DNA of 64,000 nucleotides from Firmicutes bacterium UBA5201 (GCA_002412775.1 DHVT01000008.1:1-64000); one strand, 5' to 3'; positions 33,782 to 42,730 are shown, counted from the stretch's first letter. The notes: generated by a model from the sequence alone, not told the origin. Numbers and translations: made by a program.

Positions 33782-35245
33782 ATGCAATTGAGAATTGATG
33801 AAAACTGGAAAATGAGTGAAGTGGACGGAGCAATCATTGGCATAGGTCAAAGCTTTGATTTAAGCCTTGTTCCTGACCGACTGAGTGAAGTGCTCAAACA
33901 ATTGAAGGAAAAAGAGCTTTTTCAAGGAAAAATCGATGAGAGTTATTCATTGACATGGATGAATGACACCGATTGGGTAGAACTGATCTTTATCGGATTG
34001 GGTGATTCTGAGAGTTTTACCAGAAACAAGTTCAGAGCCGAAATCGGAGATGCATTCAGGGCTCTTAAAAAGAAGAAAATCAATATATTGGGAATGGATA
34101 TCCAATCCATCACAGGCATTTATGATGATCCAAAAGTCATCTCCAGGATTCTGGCCGAAACCTTGATCATGAGTGATTATTCATTCGATGACTATAAATC
34201 GGACCGGAAAAGTCATGAACTCAAAACGGTGTTGTTAAAAGGTTTGTCATTTGACCAAGATGCTTTGGATGAAGGTGAGATCCTTGGGAAATCAAATGTT
34301 TATGCGCGTAGCCTCACCAATATGCCCGCCAATGCATTGACACCGACAAAGCTTGCGAACATGGCGGTTGAGTATGGACAAACCTGCGGATTCGATGTTG
34401 AGATCAAAGATCTCGATGAGATAAAACAGTTGAACATGGACGCGTTTCTCTCGGTCTCGAAAGGATCATCAGAACCGCCAAAACTGATTATCATGCGTTA
34501 TAACGGCAATGAAAAGTCAGACAAAAGATTGGGACTCGTCGGTAAAGGGCTCACTTACGACTCGGGTGGACTATCTATCAAACCAACGGCTTCCATGGTG
34601 AACATGAAAGACGATATGGGTGGCGCAAGTGCAGTGATCGGTGCCATGGGAGCTATCGCTCAAATGGGTGTCAAAACCAATGTGACGGCAGTTGTGGCAG
34701 CGTGTGAGAACATGATTTCTGGCCACAGTTACAAACCTGGTGATATCATATCATCCATGGGGGGCAAAAGCATTTTTATCGGCAACACCGACGCTGAAGG
34801 GCGATTGACTTTGGTGGATGCTGTGACTTATATCCAAAACCACGAAAATGTGGATATGGTTCTAGATATTGCAACCCTTACAGGAGCAGCCATACATTGT
34901 CTTGGTGTGGATGCCAGTGCCATTTTATCCAATGATGACACATTCTATTCCAATGTGGAAAACGCCTTTAAAAAGGCAGATGAGAATCAATGGAGACTCC
35001 CGATTTTCGATGAATACAAAGCATTGATCAAACACGAACAAGCGGATTTGACCAATTCGGCAGGTTCCCCCGGAACAATTACCGCAGGAATGTTCATTGA
35101 AGCGTTTGTAAAGGATATTCCCTGGGTACATATCGATATAGCGGGAACAGCCTTTAGAGACAAGCAAGAAGGAATCTTTTCCAAAGGTGGAACAGGAGCC
35201 GGTGTAAGACCACTCTATTTCCTCGCTAAAAAATTGAGTAAATAA
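33782..35245 (+). CDS. pepA: Leucyl aminopeptidase (M17)
   Basis: M17 family aminopeptidase of 487 residues, a hexameric two-zinc cytosolic exopeptidase. Metal and active-site motifs are present: VGKGLTYDSGGLSIKP, MKDDMGGASAVIGAM, and NTDAEGRLTLVDAV, the family signature. The N-terminal domain is divergent, as usual. The ATG follows GGAGGTAACGA. A ferritin-like gene begins 12 bases after its stop, indicating an operon. Together with the M24 peptidase at 26232 it points to active peptide use. Confidence 0.93.
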   Translation: MQLRIDENWKMSEVDGAIIGIGQSFDLSLVPDRLSEVLKQLKEKELFQGKIDESYSLTWMNDTDWVELIFIGLGDSESFTRNKFRAEIGDAFRALKKKKINILGMDIQSITGIYDDPKVISRILAETLIMSDYSFDDYKSDRKSHELKTVLLKGLSFDQDALDEGEILGKSNVYARSLTNMPANALTPTKLANMAVEYGQTCGFDVEIKDLDEIKQLNMDAFLSVSKGSSEPPKLIIMRYNGNEKSDKRLGLVGKGLTYDSGGLSIKPTASMVNMKDDMGGASAVIGAMGAIAQMGVKTNVTAVVAACENMISGHSYKPGDIISSMGGKSIFIGNTDAEGRLTLVDAVTYIQNHENVDMVLDIATLTGAAIHCLGVDASAILSNDDTFYSNVENAFKKADENQWRLPIFDEYKALIKHEQADLTNSAGSPGTITAGMFIEAFVKDIPWVHIDIAGTAFRDKQEGIFSKGGTGAGVRPLYFLAKKLSK

Positions 35246-35257
35246 CGGGGTGAAAAC

Positions 35258-35749
35258 ATGCTTACAAAAGACATTGAGATTTTCAAACAGGCAATACTGA
35301 ACGAAGTTGAAGGCTATGAATTCTATAAGATGGCCGCACACAATACCGATGAAGAGGAAGCAAAAAGCGCATTCCTTAATTTGGCAAATGAAGAACTGAA
35401 ACACATTGAGTGGCTTAGAGACGCATTTAAGAAATTAAGTGGCGACCCTGAAGATCAATCGACACTTGCGGACCTTCAAAATCCACCAAGTCCAGAGATA
35501 TTCAGATGGGAAAAGCTTCAAATCAAAAACGCGAATCTTGCCGTATCAGTGTTTGGCATTGGAATTGAAATGGAACGTGCATCAGTGAAATTTTACGATG
35601 AAGCCAGTGAAAGCACTCCTTATGAAGCTGCCAAACAGCTCTTCAAGGTCCTTTCAAAATGGGAAAAGGTGCACCTGGACCAATTTTCAGCAGCATATGA
35701 CGCTGTCATGAAAGACTGGTGGTCAGATCAGGAATTCGCACCATTTTAA
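35258..35749 (+). CDS. Ferritin-like / rubrerythrin-type diiron protein
   Basis: A 163-residue four-helix protein. Two ExxH-type diiron ligand motifs are evident: NEVEGYEFYKMA with NEELKHIEWL, and GIEMERASVKFYDEA with KWEKVHLDQF. There is no C-terminal rubredoxin-like CxxC domain, so this is the erythrin/ferritin-like form rather than full rubrerythrin. Such proteins reduce peroxide or handle iron in anaerobes. It is the last gene before a terminator, downstream of pepA. Confidence 0.8.
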   Translation: MLTKDIEIFKQAILNEVEGYEFYKMAAHNTDEEEAKSAFLNLANEELKHIEWLRDAFKKLSGDPEDQSTLADLQNPPSPEIFRWEKLQIKNANLAVSVFGIGIEMERASVKFYDEASESTPYEAAKQLFKVLSKWEKVHLDQFSAAYDAVMKDWWSDQEFAPF

Positions 35750-35758
35750 TAATTGATG

Positions 35759-35783
35759 AACCTCGCCGAAAGGCGAGGTTTTT
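35759..35783 (+). terminator. Terminator after the ferritin-like gene
   Basis: AACCTCGCC (35759-35767), a GAAA tetraloop, and GGCGAGGTT (35772-35780) followed by T. Confidence 0.85.
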
Positions 35784-35801
35784 ACTGCCAAAGGAGGAGT
35801 C

Positions 35802-36368
35802 ATTACGGATCGGTATTCGACTGAACGATTGACAGTCATAGCACTGGATGAGGAAGAACTGAGATTGTATGTGGATGATTTTGATGGTTTCAAAATGAAA
35901 ATGGACATTTCATCCCAAAGGGATTCCATTGACAAGGAATTTCGACATTTGTTCACCAAAGCACTCAAAAAAATCATCAATAAGCCGGAACTTAGATTTT
36001 GGCTGACCCCATGGGTCATTATTTTAAAAAACGAACGCGCTTTTGCCGGCAGCATATGTTTCAAAGGCGCTCCTGATTTAAATGGAACAGTTGAAGTAGG
36101 CTATGATGTCGATGAGTTATATTGGAACAACGGTATAGCAACAGAAGCACTCATGGGAATGATCGCACATACCCAAAAACTAGGACGAGTGAGATACATC
36201 AAAGCAGAAACAGAATGGGACAACTTACCTTCACAAGCTGTGCTGAGAAAATGTGGGATGGCAAGGTATAAATATGGTCAAGGAAGCATTTGGTGGCGGA
36301 TAAAGGTGATCCAGAGCTTTAATCTGACAAAGTGGACTTATGACTTTAATGAAAAAAGAAGAATGTAG
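35802..36368 (+). CDS. GNAT-family N-acetyltransferase (RimJ/RimL-like), probable ATT start
   Basis: A GNAT of about 188 residues. The core shows GAPDLNGTVEVGYDVDELYWNNGIATEALMG-type strand-loop features, with WNNGIATEAL in the acetyl-CoA loop and SQAVLRKCGMARY near the end. No ATG, GTG or TTG lies near the AAGGAGGAG site (35790-35798). ATT at 35802 is correctly spaced and yields TDRYSTERLTVIALDEEEL, whose TERL segment matches the usual GNAT N-terminus. TTG 35829 would delete that strand and has no ribosome site. I therefore infer a rare ATT start. The acceptor substrate is unknown. An Lrp regulator follows 8 bases later. Confidence 0.65.
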   Translation: MTDRYSTERLTVIALDEEELRLYVDDFDGFKMKMDISSQRDSIDKEFRHLFTKALKKIINKPELRFWLTPWVIILKNERAFAGSICFKGAPDLNGTVEVGYDVDELYWNNGIATEALMGMIAHTQKLGRVRYIKAETEWDNLPSQAVLRKCGMARYKYGQGSIWWRIKVIQSFNLTKWTYDFNEKRRM

Positions 36369-36376
36369 GAGGATTT

Positions 36377-36787
36377 ATGGATCATTTGGATAAAAAAATA
36401 ATCGAAATGCTGAGAAAGGATTCAAGAATATCGATTACCGCTTTATCGGATGCAATCAATTTATCCAGACCAAGCGTCACAGAAAGAATCACACGCCTAC
36501 GTGAAGAGGGAATCATCACAGCTTTCACGATTAAGACTTCTGATCAAAAACTTGGTCTATCGGTGTCTTTTTTCATTGAAATCAGTGATATAAAAGGCAG
36601 CGTGGAAAATGTGCTTAAAATATTGAAAAATAATTCATTTGTAACAGAGGTTTATTGTGTAACCGGGGTCACGAATTATATTGCCCGAGCTTCAATGCCT
36701 GATATTGAAATGATGCATTCTTTTTTATCGGAACTTAGAAAGCATTGTAATGTCGTATCTTCAATTATTTTGGAATCCATTTTGTAA
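36377..36787 (+). CDS. Lrp/AsnC-family transcriptional regulator
   Basis: A 136-residue regulator: an N-terminal winged helix-turn-helix (LDKKIIEMLRKDSRISITAL, RPSVTERITRLREEGII) and a C-terminal RAM/ACT-like ligand domain (VYCVTGVTNYIARA). Lrp-family proteins respond to amino acids. It lies downstream of the GNAT gene, probably in one transcript, and just upstream of kynureninase after a terminator, so control of kynU by an aromatic amino acid is plausible but not shown. Confidence 0.88.
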   Translation: MDHLDKKIIEMLRKDSRISITALSDAINLSRPSVTERITRLREEGIITAFTIKTSDQKLGLSVSFFIEISDIKGSVENVLKILKNNSFVTEVYCVTGVTNYIARASMPDIEMMHSFLSELRKHCNVVSSIILESIL

Positions 36788-36816
36788 ATTGTTCCGAACC
36801 ACTAACTGCAATTTGT

Positions 36817-36848
36817 AAAGAATTGGTCTCAAACCAGTTCTTTTTTTT
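36817..36848 (+). terminator. Terminator after the Lrp gene
   Basis: A stem AAGAATTGGT/ACCAGTTCTT (one G-U pair) with loop CTCAA is followed by a run of T. Confidence 0.85.
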
Positions 36849-36899
36849 ATGGATTGCGAAGCAATAAATTGATATCCTATTAAAAAGGGGGTCAACAAT

Positions 36900-38183
36900 A
36901 TGAACAGTGATTATACGAATGGAATGGGCTATGCGAAAAACATGGATGAACAAGATGTCTTGAGATCATACAAATCCAGGTTCGACATCAAGGAAAATCA
37001 GATTTACATGGATGGCAATTCTTTGGGGCTGTCATCAATAGATGCTAAAGAGGCACTGGATGAAGCTTATGAGGCATGGAAAAATGAAGGCATCCAAATA
37101 TGGGGAACCGAGAACGGAAAGTACTTCAAATATTCCCAAACGATAGCCGAACAAATTGCACCACTCATCCATTCAGATGTTGATGAAATTGCTGTCATGG
37201 GCAGTATAACAACCAACATCCATCAGGCGTTGTCCACTTTTTATAAGCCCGATGCATCAAGGTACAAAATTATAGTCGATGAGCTCAATTTTCCTACAGA
37301 TATTTATGCTGTAAAGAGCATTATTGCCCTTAAAGGCATGAATGAAGAGGATGTATTGGTAAAAATCAAGAGTGAAGATGGTAGAACCCTATCAGAAGAT
37401 GCCATTATAGCCGCCATGAGTGAAGAGGTCGCTTTGATTCTTCTACCGAGCGTGCTCTATAGAAGTTCACAACTTATCGATATGAAGCGCGTTACAGATG
37501 CCGCTCACGATAAAGGCATTCTGATCGGGTGGGATTTGGCCCATTCCATTGGAGCTGTTCCACATGATTTCAAGAGCTTAGAACCTGATTTCGCTGTTTG
37601 GTGTTCCTATAAATATTTGAATGGTGGTCCTGGTGCTACAGCGGGAATGTATATCAATAAAAAGCATTTCGGAATCAGCACGGGACTCAAAGGTTGGTTT
37701 GGCAACAAGGACTCATCACAATTTGCGATGGACCATAATTTCGATCAGGATTTGACAGCCGGCGGACTGCTTCAAGGCACTCCAAACATCTTTTCCATGG
37801 CTCCGCTGCTTGGATCTCTGAAACCTTTCAATGAAGCGGGTATGCAGGCACTCAGAAAAAAATCACTTGAGCTCACAGGTTACATGATGTTTCTCATCGA
37901 CGAAAGACTTTCAGCTTATGGATTCGCAATCGGAAGTCCCCGAGAGGATGATCGACGCGGTGGTCATGTCGCTCTAGAGCATGACGAAGCCTATAGGATC
38001 AGTTTGGCAATGAGAGATTTTGGTGTGATTCCGGATTATCGTGAACCCAATGTCATCCGTTTGGCGCCTGTGCCGCTCTATATCGGATACGAGGACACGT
38101 ACCGGGTTATTGAAAGTATAGAAAGGATTATGAAAGAAAAAATATATGAAACCTACGCACTCGACCGAGTGACTGTTTTATAA
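36900..38183 (+). CDS. kynU: Kynureninase
   Basis: PLP-dependent fold type I hydrolase of 427 residues that converts kynurenine to anthranilate and alanine. Motifs are IYMDGNSLGLSS at the N-terminus, FPTDIYAVKSI, GWDLAHSIGAVPHDF, and the PLP-lysine segment WCSYKYLNGGPG, followed by GWFGNKD and LLQGTPNIFSMAPL. The length is right. No tryptophan dioxygenase or kynurenine formamidase is present in the window, so the source of substrate is open. The ribosome site is a G-rich AAGGGGG. Confidence 0.92.
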   Translation: MNSDYTNGMGYAKNMDEQDVLRSYKSRFDIKENQIYMDGNSLGLSSIDAKEALDEAYEAWKNEGIQIWGTENGKYFKYSQTIAEQIAPLIHSDVDEIAVMGSITTNIHQALSTFYKPDASRYKIIVDELNFPTDIYAVKSIIALKGMNEEDVLVKIKSEDGRTLSEDAIIAAMSEEVALILLPSVLYRSSQLIDMKRVTDAAHDKGILIGWDLAHSIGAVPHDFKSLEPDFAVWCSYKYLNGGPGATAGMYINKKHFGISTGLKGWFGNKDSSQFAMDHNFDQDLTAGGLLQGTPNIFSMAPLLGSLKPFNEAGMQALRKKSLELTGYMMFLIDERLSAYGFAIGSPREDDRRGGHVALEHDEAYRISLAMRDFGVIPDYREPNVIRLAPVPLYIGYEDTYRVIESIERIMKEKIYETYALDRVTVL

Positions 38184-38189
38184 ATCAGA

Positions 38190-38228
38190 AGACATAAAGA
38201 TCCACATAGGATTATTTATGTCTTTTTT
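38190..38228 (+). terminator. Terminator of kynU
   Basis: A 9-bp stem AGACATAAA (38190-38198)/TTTATGTCT (38215-38223) is followed by T6. Confidence 0.8.
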
Positions 38229-38230
38229 CG

Positions 38231-38259
38231 TGGACATAATCTATTAAATCTAATAGAAT
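38231..38259 (+). promoter_or_regulatory. Promoter of the nuclease-like/two-component operon
   Basis: TGGACA (38231-38236), a 17-base spacer and TAGAAT (38254-38259), right after the kynU terminator and 32 bases before the ATG. Confidence 0.55.
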
Positions 38260-38290
38260 TAAAGTACTAAACAGTTTGAGGAAGGTTATG

Positions 38291-39004
38291 ATGGGCATAA
38301 GAGAAACCGATTTGTATTTCCCGGTCAAGATGTGGCTGGAATCAAAAGGCTGTTCAGTCAAGGCAGAAGTAAACGACATAGATGTGGTAGGCATAATGGA
38401 TGACGAAAACATATTAGCCGTGGAACTCAAGAAAAAACTGAATTTGGAAGTCGTCAATCAGGCTGTTCTGAGACAAAAGATTGCCGATTTCACATATATA
38501 GCAGTGGAGCATGATTTCAAATCCTATGATTCCAAACGTTTCCAGGACACTTTGAATACACTCAGAAGACTGGAAATCGGTCTTCTGACGGTCAATTTCA
38601 GGGCACTGGAACCAGAAGTCTATGTTGTGCTGGAGGCATTGCCTTTTGATAGAAGCAGAAGTATGAACAGCTCTAAAAAAGCGAAAGCGAAATTGATCAA
38701 AGAGTTTCATAGAAGGTCAGGAGATTATAACAACGGAGGATCCTCCAAAACCAAAATCATGACCGGATATAGGGAAGATTGCCTGAGAATCGCATGGCTG
38801 TTGAAGCAAAATGGGACTTTGACCACGAAAGAAATCAGGAATCTGTCCCCAACTTGTCTGAAAACCACAAATCTGTTGAACCAGAACTATTACAATTGGT
38901 ATGAGCGGGTTGCAAGAGGCGAATATCGAATTTCTGAACTGGGGGAGTTGGCACTTGTTCAACATGCCGGCGTTGTGCGTTTTTTTGAAAGAACGGAGAA
39001 CTGA
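38291..39004 (+). CDS. DUF2161-type putative PD-(D/E)XK phosphodiesterase
   Basis: A 237-residue protein. The N-terminal half has a PD-(D/E)XK-like core: Asp31 in VNDIDVVGI and Glu45/Lys47 in ILAVELKKK, with conserved opening ETDLYFPVKMWLESKGCSV. The C-terminal half looks like a winged helix (RIAWLLKQNGTLTTKEIRNL) and ends with a small helical segment. This matches the DUF2161 family, whose activity is unproven. ATG 38291 has GGAAGG upstream. The stop overlaps the sensor kinase start (TGATG), so the two are coupled; a joint role is unclear. Confidence 0.65.
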   Translation: MGIRETDLYFPVKMWLESKGCSVKAEVNDIDVVGIMDDENILAVELKKKLNLEVVNQAVLRQKIADFTYIAVEHDFKSYDSKRFQDTLNTLRRLEIGLLTVNFRALEPEVYVVLEALPFDRSRSMNSSKKAKAKLIKEFHRRSGDYNNGGSSKTKIMTGYREDCLRIAWLLKQNGTLTTKEIRNLSPTCLKTTNLLNQNYYNWYERVARGEYRISELGELALVQHAGVVRFFERTEN

Positions 39005-40278
39005 TGGAACGTATAAAATATAATATGAATGGAATGCAGGAACGTAAAATGATCCTGATTGCATTTGTGGATGCCATCTTGGCGGGATTTTATCTGAAAA
39101 TATTTCCGTTTGACTACACCATCAATTTGGCTGTGGTGATCTTACCGATCTATTATTTCATGGACAGACGTTTGCATCCTGTCATCACGGGAGTCCATAT
39201 AGCGATCATCGGGCTCGCATTCAGGACAATTACAGGCTATTATTATTATGGCAGTTTTCAGAATGCATTCAGTGCGGATTTAAATTTTCTTTATTTTGAT
39301 TTGATTTATGGCTTGATCCTTTATTTTTTGTTCTATAAAAATGACAGGCAGACACTGTATGTCCTGTTTTTTGCCGCTATGGCAGGAGATTTCTTTGGAA
39401 ATGCCGCAGAATTCATTTCCCGATTTGGAATTGAGGAGTATTTTTCGAACAGTGTAATGGCGACATTGCTTGCAGTGGCTGTCATCAGAGCTACTGTGGC
39501 TGTTTTCCTGATCAGTGCGCTCAATTATTACAATTCTTTTCTCAGGAAAGAAGAACACGATGAACGTTATCGGATGCAAATGGATTTGATCTCCGAATTG
39601 CGGGGGGAAATTTATTTTCTCAAAAACAACATGGACCATGTCGAGCAAGTCATGGACGAATCCTTCAGTCTATATAGGGAATACGATATACTCGAACCGG
39701 ATGAAAAGAGAAACAAAGCGCTCAGCATCGCCAAGAACGTTCATGAAATCAAGAAAAACTATTTCAGGGCTGTTGAGGGCATCGACGACATCATCAACAA
39801 AGAGAAACCATTTGATCATGTTTCTCTTTCCGACATATCAAAAATGATCTATTTGTCCACACAAAGAAATCTCGTCAAGAACCAAATGCCGATTGAACTT
39901 CATTTTGAAGTGGAGGATGCTTCGATGGTTCATGAGCACAGCATGCTCATGTCGGTGCTTAGAAACCTGATTGTCAATGCCATTGAATCCATTGAATATG
40001 ACGGACAAGTTCATTTTAGGCACATTTCGGATTCCGAACATCACTTTTTTCACGTCAAAGATTCCGGAAGAGGGATATCCGAAGAGAAATTAAACTATAT
40101 ATTCAATCCTGGATATTCGACGAAATACGACGAAATCACAGGCAATTCAAATAGAGGCATAGGACTTACACTGGTAAAGGATATCGTTGAGAATTACTTC
40201 GGTGGCAACATTGAAGTCAAATCCGAATCCGGTACCGGTACTGAATTTATCGTCATGATACCAAAAATCAGTTTATGA
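39004..40278 (+). CDS. Membrane sensor histidine kinase, GlnK (YcbA)-like
   Basis: A 424-residue kinase. About six predicted membrane helices span residues 17-180. A linker and dimerisation region follow, with the probable phospho-acceptor His247 in KNVHEIKKN. The HATPase_c domain has the N box (LRNLIVNAIESI), G1 box (VKDSGRGISEE) and G2 box (SNRGIGLTLVKDI). It pairs with the response regulator starting at 40289. The layout resembles the B. subtilis GlnK-GlnL (YcbA-YcbB) glutamine-sensing system; the signal here is unknown. Confidence 0.8.
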   Translation: MERIKYNMNGMQERKMILIAFVDAILAGFYLKIFPFDYTINLAVVILPIYYFMDRRLHPVITGVHIAIIGLAFRTITGYYYYGSFQNAFSADLNFLYFDLIYGLILYFLFYKNDRQTLYVLFFAAMAGDFFGNAAEFISRFGIEEYFSNSVMATLLAVAVIRATVAVFLISALNYYNSFLRKEEHDERYRMQMDLISELRGEIYFLKNNMDHVEQVMDESFSLYREYDILEPDEKRNKALSIAKNVHEIKKNYFRAVEGIDDIINKEKPFDHVSLSDISKMIYLSTQRNLVKNQMPIELHFEVEDASMVHEHSMLMSVLRNLIVNAIESIEYDGQVHFRHISDSEHHFFHVKDSGRGISEEKLNYIFNPGYSTKYDEITGNSNRGIGLTLVKDIVENYFGGNIEVKSESGTGTEFIVMIPKISL

Positions 40279-40288
40279 GGTGATTTGC

Positions 40289-41143
40289 ATGAAACTCTAT
40301 ATAGTGGATGATGATTCGACAGTCATCAAAATGATAGAAGAAATAATTCTGGACAATGCTTTGGGAGAAATAGTCGGGATGAGTTCGAACAGTATCAATG
40401 CTCTTGAAGAGGTTTGTTTACTGAAACCCGATTTGGTTCTGGTGGACTTGCTTATGCCGGATCTCGATGGCATAACTTTTGTGGAGAGACTTTTGATCAG
40501 AAGTCCATGCACAAAAAGCATCATGATTTCTCAAGTGTCGTCAAAAAAGATTGTCGGGGATGCCTATGAAAAGGGAATCACATTCTTCATCAGCAAGCCC
40601 GTCAATAAAAAAGAGTTGACCCAGGTGATCAGAAACATCGGCAATCAGATCAAAATGGAAAACAGTCTGAACCGAATAAAAAAAGTGTTTCTGATGGATG
40701 ACGGACTCCTTTCCAATAAAGAAGAAATCAAGTTTCACGAGCATTCTGAAGACGACAAGAAATACAAGATGATCTTTTCCAAATTGGGGATCCTTGGTGA
40801 GTCGGGTTGCGAAGAAATCATCAAAATCTGCCACTACATCAAAAATAATGGTTCATCCGGCAATCAGCTCAAGCTGATGGATCTCACCAATGAACTTTCA
40901 GATAATCCCAAGGCGATGGAACAGAGAATAAGAAGGACAATCAACAAAGGTCTCTCAAACGTCGCAAATCTCGGTATAGAGGATTATTTGAATGAAACGT
41001 TCGTCAATTACTCCAATACACTATTCGATTTCGACCAGGTCAGGCTGGAGATGGAATGTGTCAGGGGCAAGAAAACAAGCGGCGGCAAGATCAATATCAA
41101 AAAGTTTTTGGACAATTTGCTGCTGATTGCAGAAGAAATGTAA
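40289..41143 (+). CDS. Response regulator with YcbB-type DNA-binding domain, GlnL-like
   Basis: A 284-residue regulator. The receiver domain starts MKLYIVDDDSTVIKMI with acceptor Asp53 in LVDLLMPDLDG and Lys in ISKPVNK. The C-terminal half (KFHEHSEDDKKYKMIFSKLG onward, including NPKAMEQRIRRTINKGLSNV) resembles the YcbB DNA-binding domain of GlnL. ATG 40289 has AGGTGAT upstream; GTG 40280 overlaps that site. The NhaC antiporter gene follows after 136 bases and has a promoter without a -35, making it a candidate target. Confidence 0.8.
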   Translation: MKLYIVDDDSTVIKMIEEIILDNALGEIVGMSSNSINALEEVCLLKPDLVLVDLLMPDLDGITFVERLLIRSPCTKSIMISQVSSKKIVGDAYEKGITFFISKPVNKKELTQVIRNIGNQIKMENSLNRIKKVFLMDDGLLSNKEEIKFHEHSEDDKKYKMIFSKLGILGESGCEEIIKICHYIKNNGSSGNQLKLMDLTNELSDNPKAMEQRIRRTINKGLSNVANLGIEDYLNETFVNYSNTLFDFDQVRLEMECVRGKKTSGGKINIKKFLDNLLLIAEEM

Positions 41144-41214
41144 TAAAAAAATAACTTTATGGAAATATATTTGTATTATTTTGAATTATTTAAATTTTTT
41201 CTGTAGTCATTACC

Positions 41215-41220
41215 TATAAT
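41215..41220 (+). promoter_or_regulatory. -10 box of the nhaC gene
   Basis: A perfect TATAAT, but the -35 position (41192-41197) is AAATTT, so the promoter may need an activator such as the upstream response regulator. A GAACG/CGTTC inverted repeat follows in the leader (41230-41251). The ribosome site is a G-rich AGGGGGG. Confidence 0.4.
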
Positions 41221-41279
41221 TAACACATCGAACGTTTGAAAAAGGGGCGTTCAAAAAATTTATAGGGGGGCACAAATTT

Positions 41280-42668
41280 ATGGAAACAAGAAAAGTTTCA
41301 CCATGGATTGCACTCATTCCAGTATTATTCTTGATAACTACTTTAGCTGTCTCATTGAGATTCTTAGGTGCGGATCCGCATATTCCATTATTCACATCAG
41401 CGATATTCGCTGCGTTGATTGGAATGTTCGTTTTGAAAATGACCTGGGCGGAAATTGAAGAAGGTATCGTAGATACTATCAAAATGTCAATGGGAGCAAT
41501 CATTATCTTGATGATCATCGGTATGGTTATCGGTACTTGGATGTTATCTGGTATCGTTCCGACCATGATTTACTACGGATTGCAAATTCTATCACCTAAG
41601 ATATTCTTAGTGGCTACACTCTTGATGTGTTCTATCGTCTCATTGGCGACTGGTTCTTCTTGGACAACAGCCGGAACGGTTGGTATCGCACTCATGGGTG
41701 TTGGTATGGGTCTTGGAATTCCTTCTCCGATGATTGGTGGTGCCATCATTTCCGGAGCTTATTTCGGTGATAAGATGTCACCACTTTCCGATACGACGAA
41801 CCTCGCACCTGCTATGGCGGGCGCAACTTTGTTCGAGCATATCAAACACATGATTTTCACTACTGGTCCTTCGTACATCATCTCGATTATTTTCTTCCTT
41901 TTCCTAGGAATGAGATACTCAGGAAACGTACTCGACTTGTCTTTGATCAATGAAATGAACGGCGCTCTTGAAGCTACTTTCACACTCAGCCCATTACTCT
42001 TGTTGGTTCCAGTAATCGTAATCGGAATCGTTGTAATGAAAGTTCCTGCAATTCCTGGTCTATTTGGTGGCGCCATTTTGGGTGGTATCGCTGCAATGGT
42101 CGTTCAAGGTTCAGCAATTGGCGATGTTGTAGACGCACTTCACTACGGTTTTGCTGCTGACACAGGTGTTGTAAGTGTTGACGATCTCCTTTCAAGAGGC
42201 GGACTTGACAGTATGATGTGGACTATTTCCCTGATTCTTTGTGCCATGATTTTCGGTGGTGTAATGGAAAAGACAGGTATGCTCCAAGCACTTGCTGCTG
42301 AAATCCTCAAAATCGCAAAAACTACCGGTTTATTGGTTGTTGCAACAATCCTTACAGCATTCGGTATGAATATCATCGCCGGTGACCAATATCTTGCTAT
42401 CGTTATTCCAGGTAGAATGTTCAAAGATGCTTATGCGGAAAGAAATCTGCATCCTAAAAACCTCTCGAGGGTTCTTGAAGATTCAGGTACGCTCACTTCT
42501 CCACTTATTCCATGGAATACGTGTGGAGCGTTCATGATCGCCACTTTAGGTTTGGCACCATGGACTTATATCCCATACAGTATTTTGAATCTTACCAATC
42601 CACTTGTTTCCATGTTCTATGGTTTCACTGGAATCACAATGGAAAAATTGGACAAAACAAAAGCATAA
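41280..42668 (+). CDS. nhaC: Na+/H+ antiporter, NhaC family
   Basis: A 462-residue polytopic membrane protein with about eleven or twelve helices. It has the NhaC hallmarks ATGSSWTTAGTVGIALMG, GAIISGAYFGDKMSPLSDTT, NLAPAMAGATLFEHIKHM, and, near the end, GDQYLAIVIPGRMF and LEDSGTLTSPLIPWNTCGAF. Members exchange sodium for protons or couple ion flow to organic acids such as malate/lactate. Codon use differs from its neighbours (strong preference for GGT Gly and other optimal codons), which suggests high expression. It is monocistronic with its own terminator. Confidence 0.88.
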   Translation: METRKVSPWIALIPVLFLITTLAVSLRFLGADPHIPLFTSAIFAALIGMFVLKMTWAEIEEGIVDTIKMSMGAIIILMIIGMVIGTWMLSGIVPTMIYYGLQILSPKIFLVATLLMCSIVSLATGSSWTTAGTVGIALMGVGMGLGIPSPMIGGAIISGAYFGDKMSPLSDTTNLAPAMAGATLFEHIKHMIFTTGPSYIISIIFFLFLGMRYSGNVLDLSLINEMNGALEATFTLSPLLLLVPVIVIGIVVMKVPAIPGLFGGAILGGIAAMVVQGSAIGDVVDALHYGFAADTGVVSVDDLLSRGGLDSMMWTISLILCAMIFGGVMEKTGMLQALAAEILKIAKTTGLLVVATILTAFGMNIIAGDQYLAIVIPGRMFKDAYAERNLHPKNLSRVLEDSGTLTSPLIPWNTCGAFMIATLGLAPWTYIPYSILNLTNPLVSMFYGFTGITMEKLDKTKA

Positions 42669-42683
42669 TGTGAACAAACTTTT

Positions 42684-42730
42684 AAGATTGCCTTCAGAGA
42701 ATTTGATTTCTTTGAAGGCAATCTTTTTTT
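42684..42730 (+). terminator. Terminator of nhaC
   Basis: A perfect 13-bp stem AAGATTGCCTTCA (42684-42696)/TGAAGGCAATCTT (42713-42725) is followed by seven T. The right arm overlaps the -35 box of the next promoter. Confidence 0.85.
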
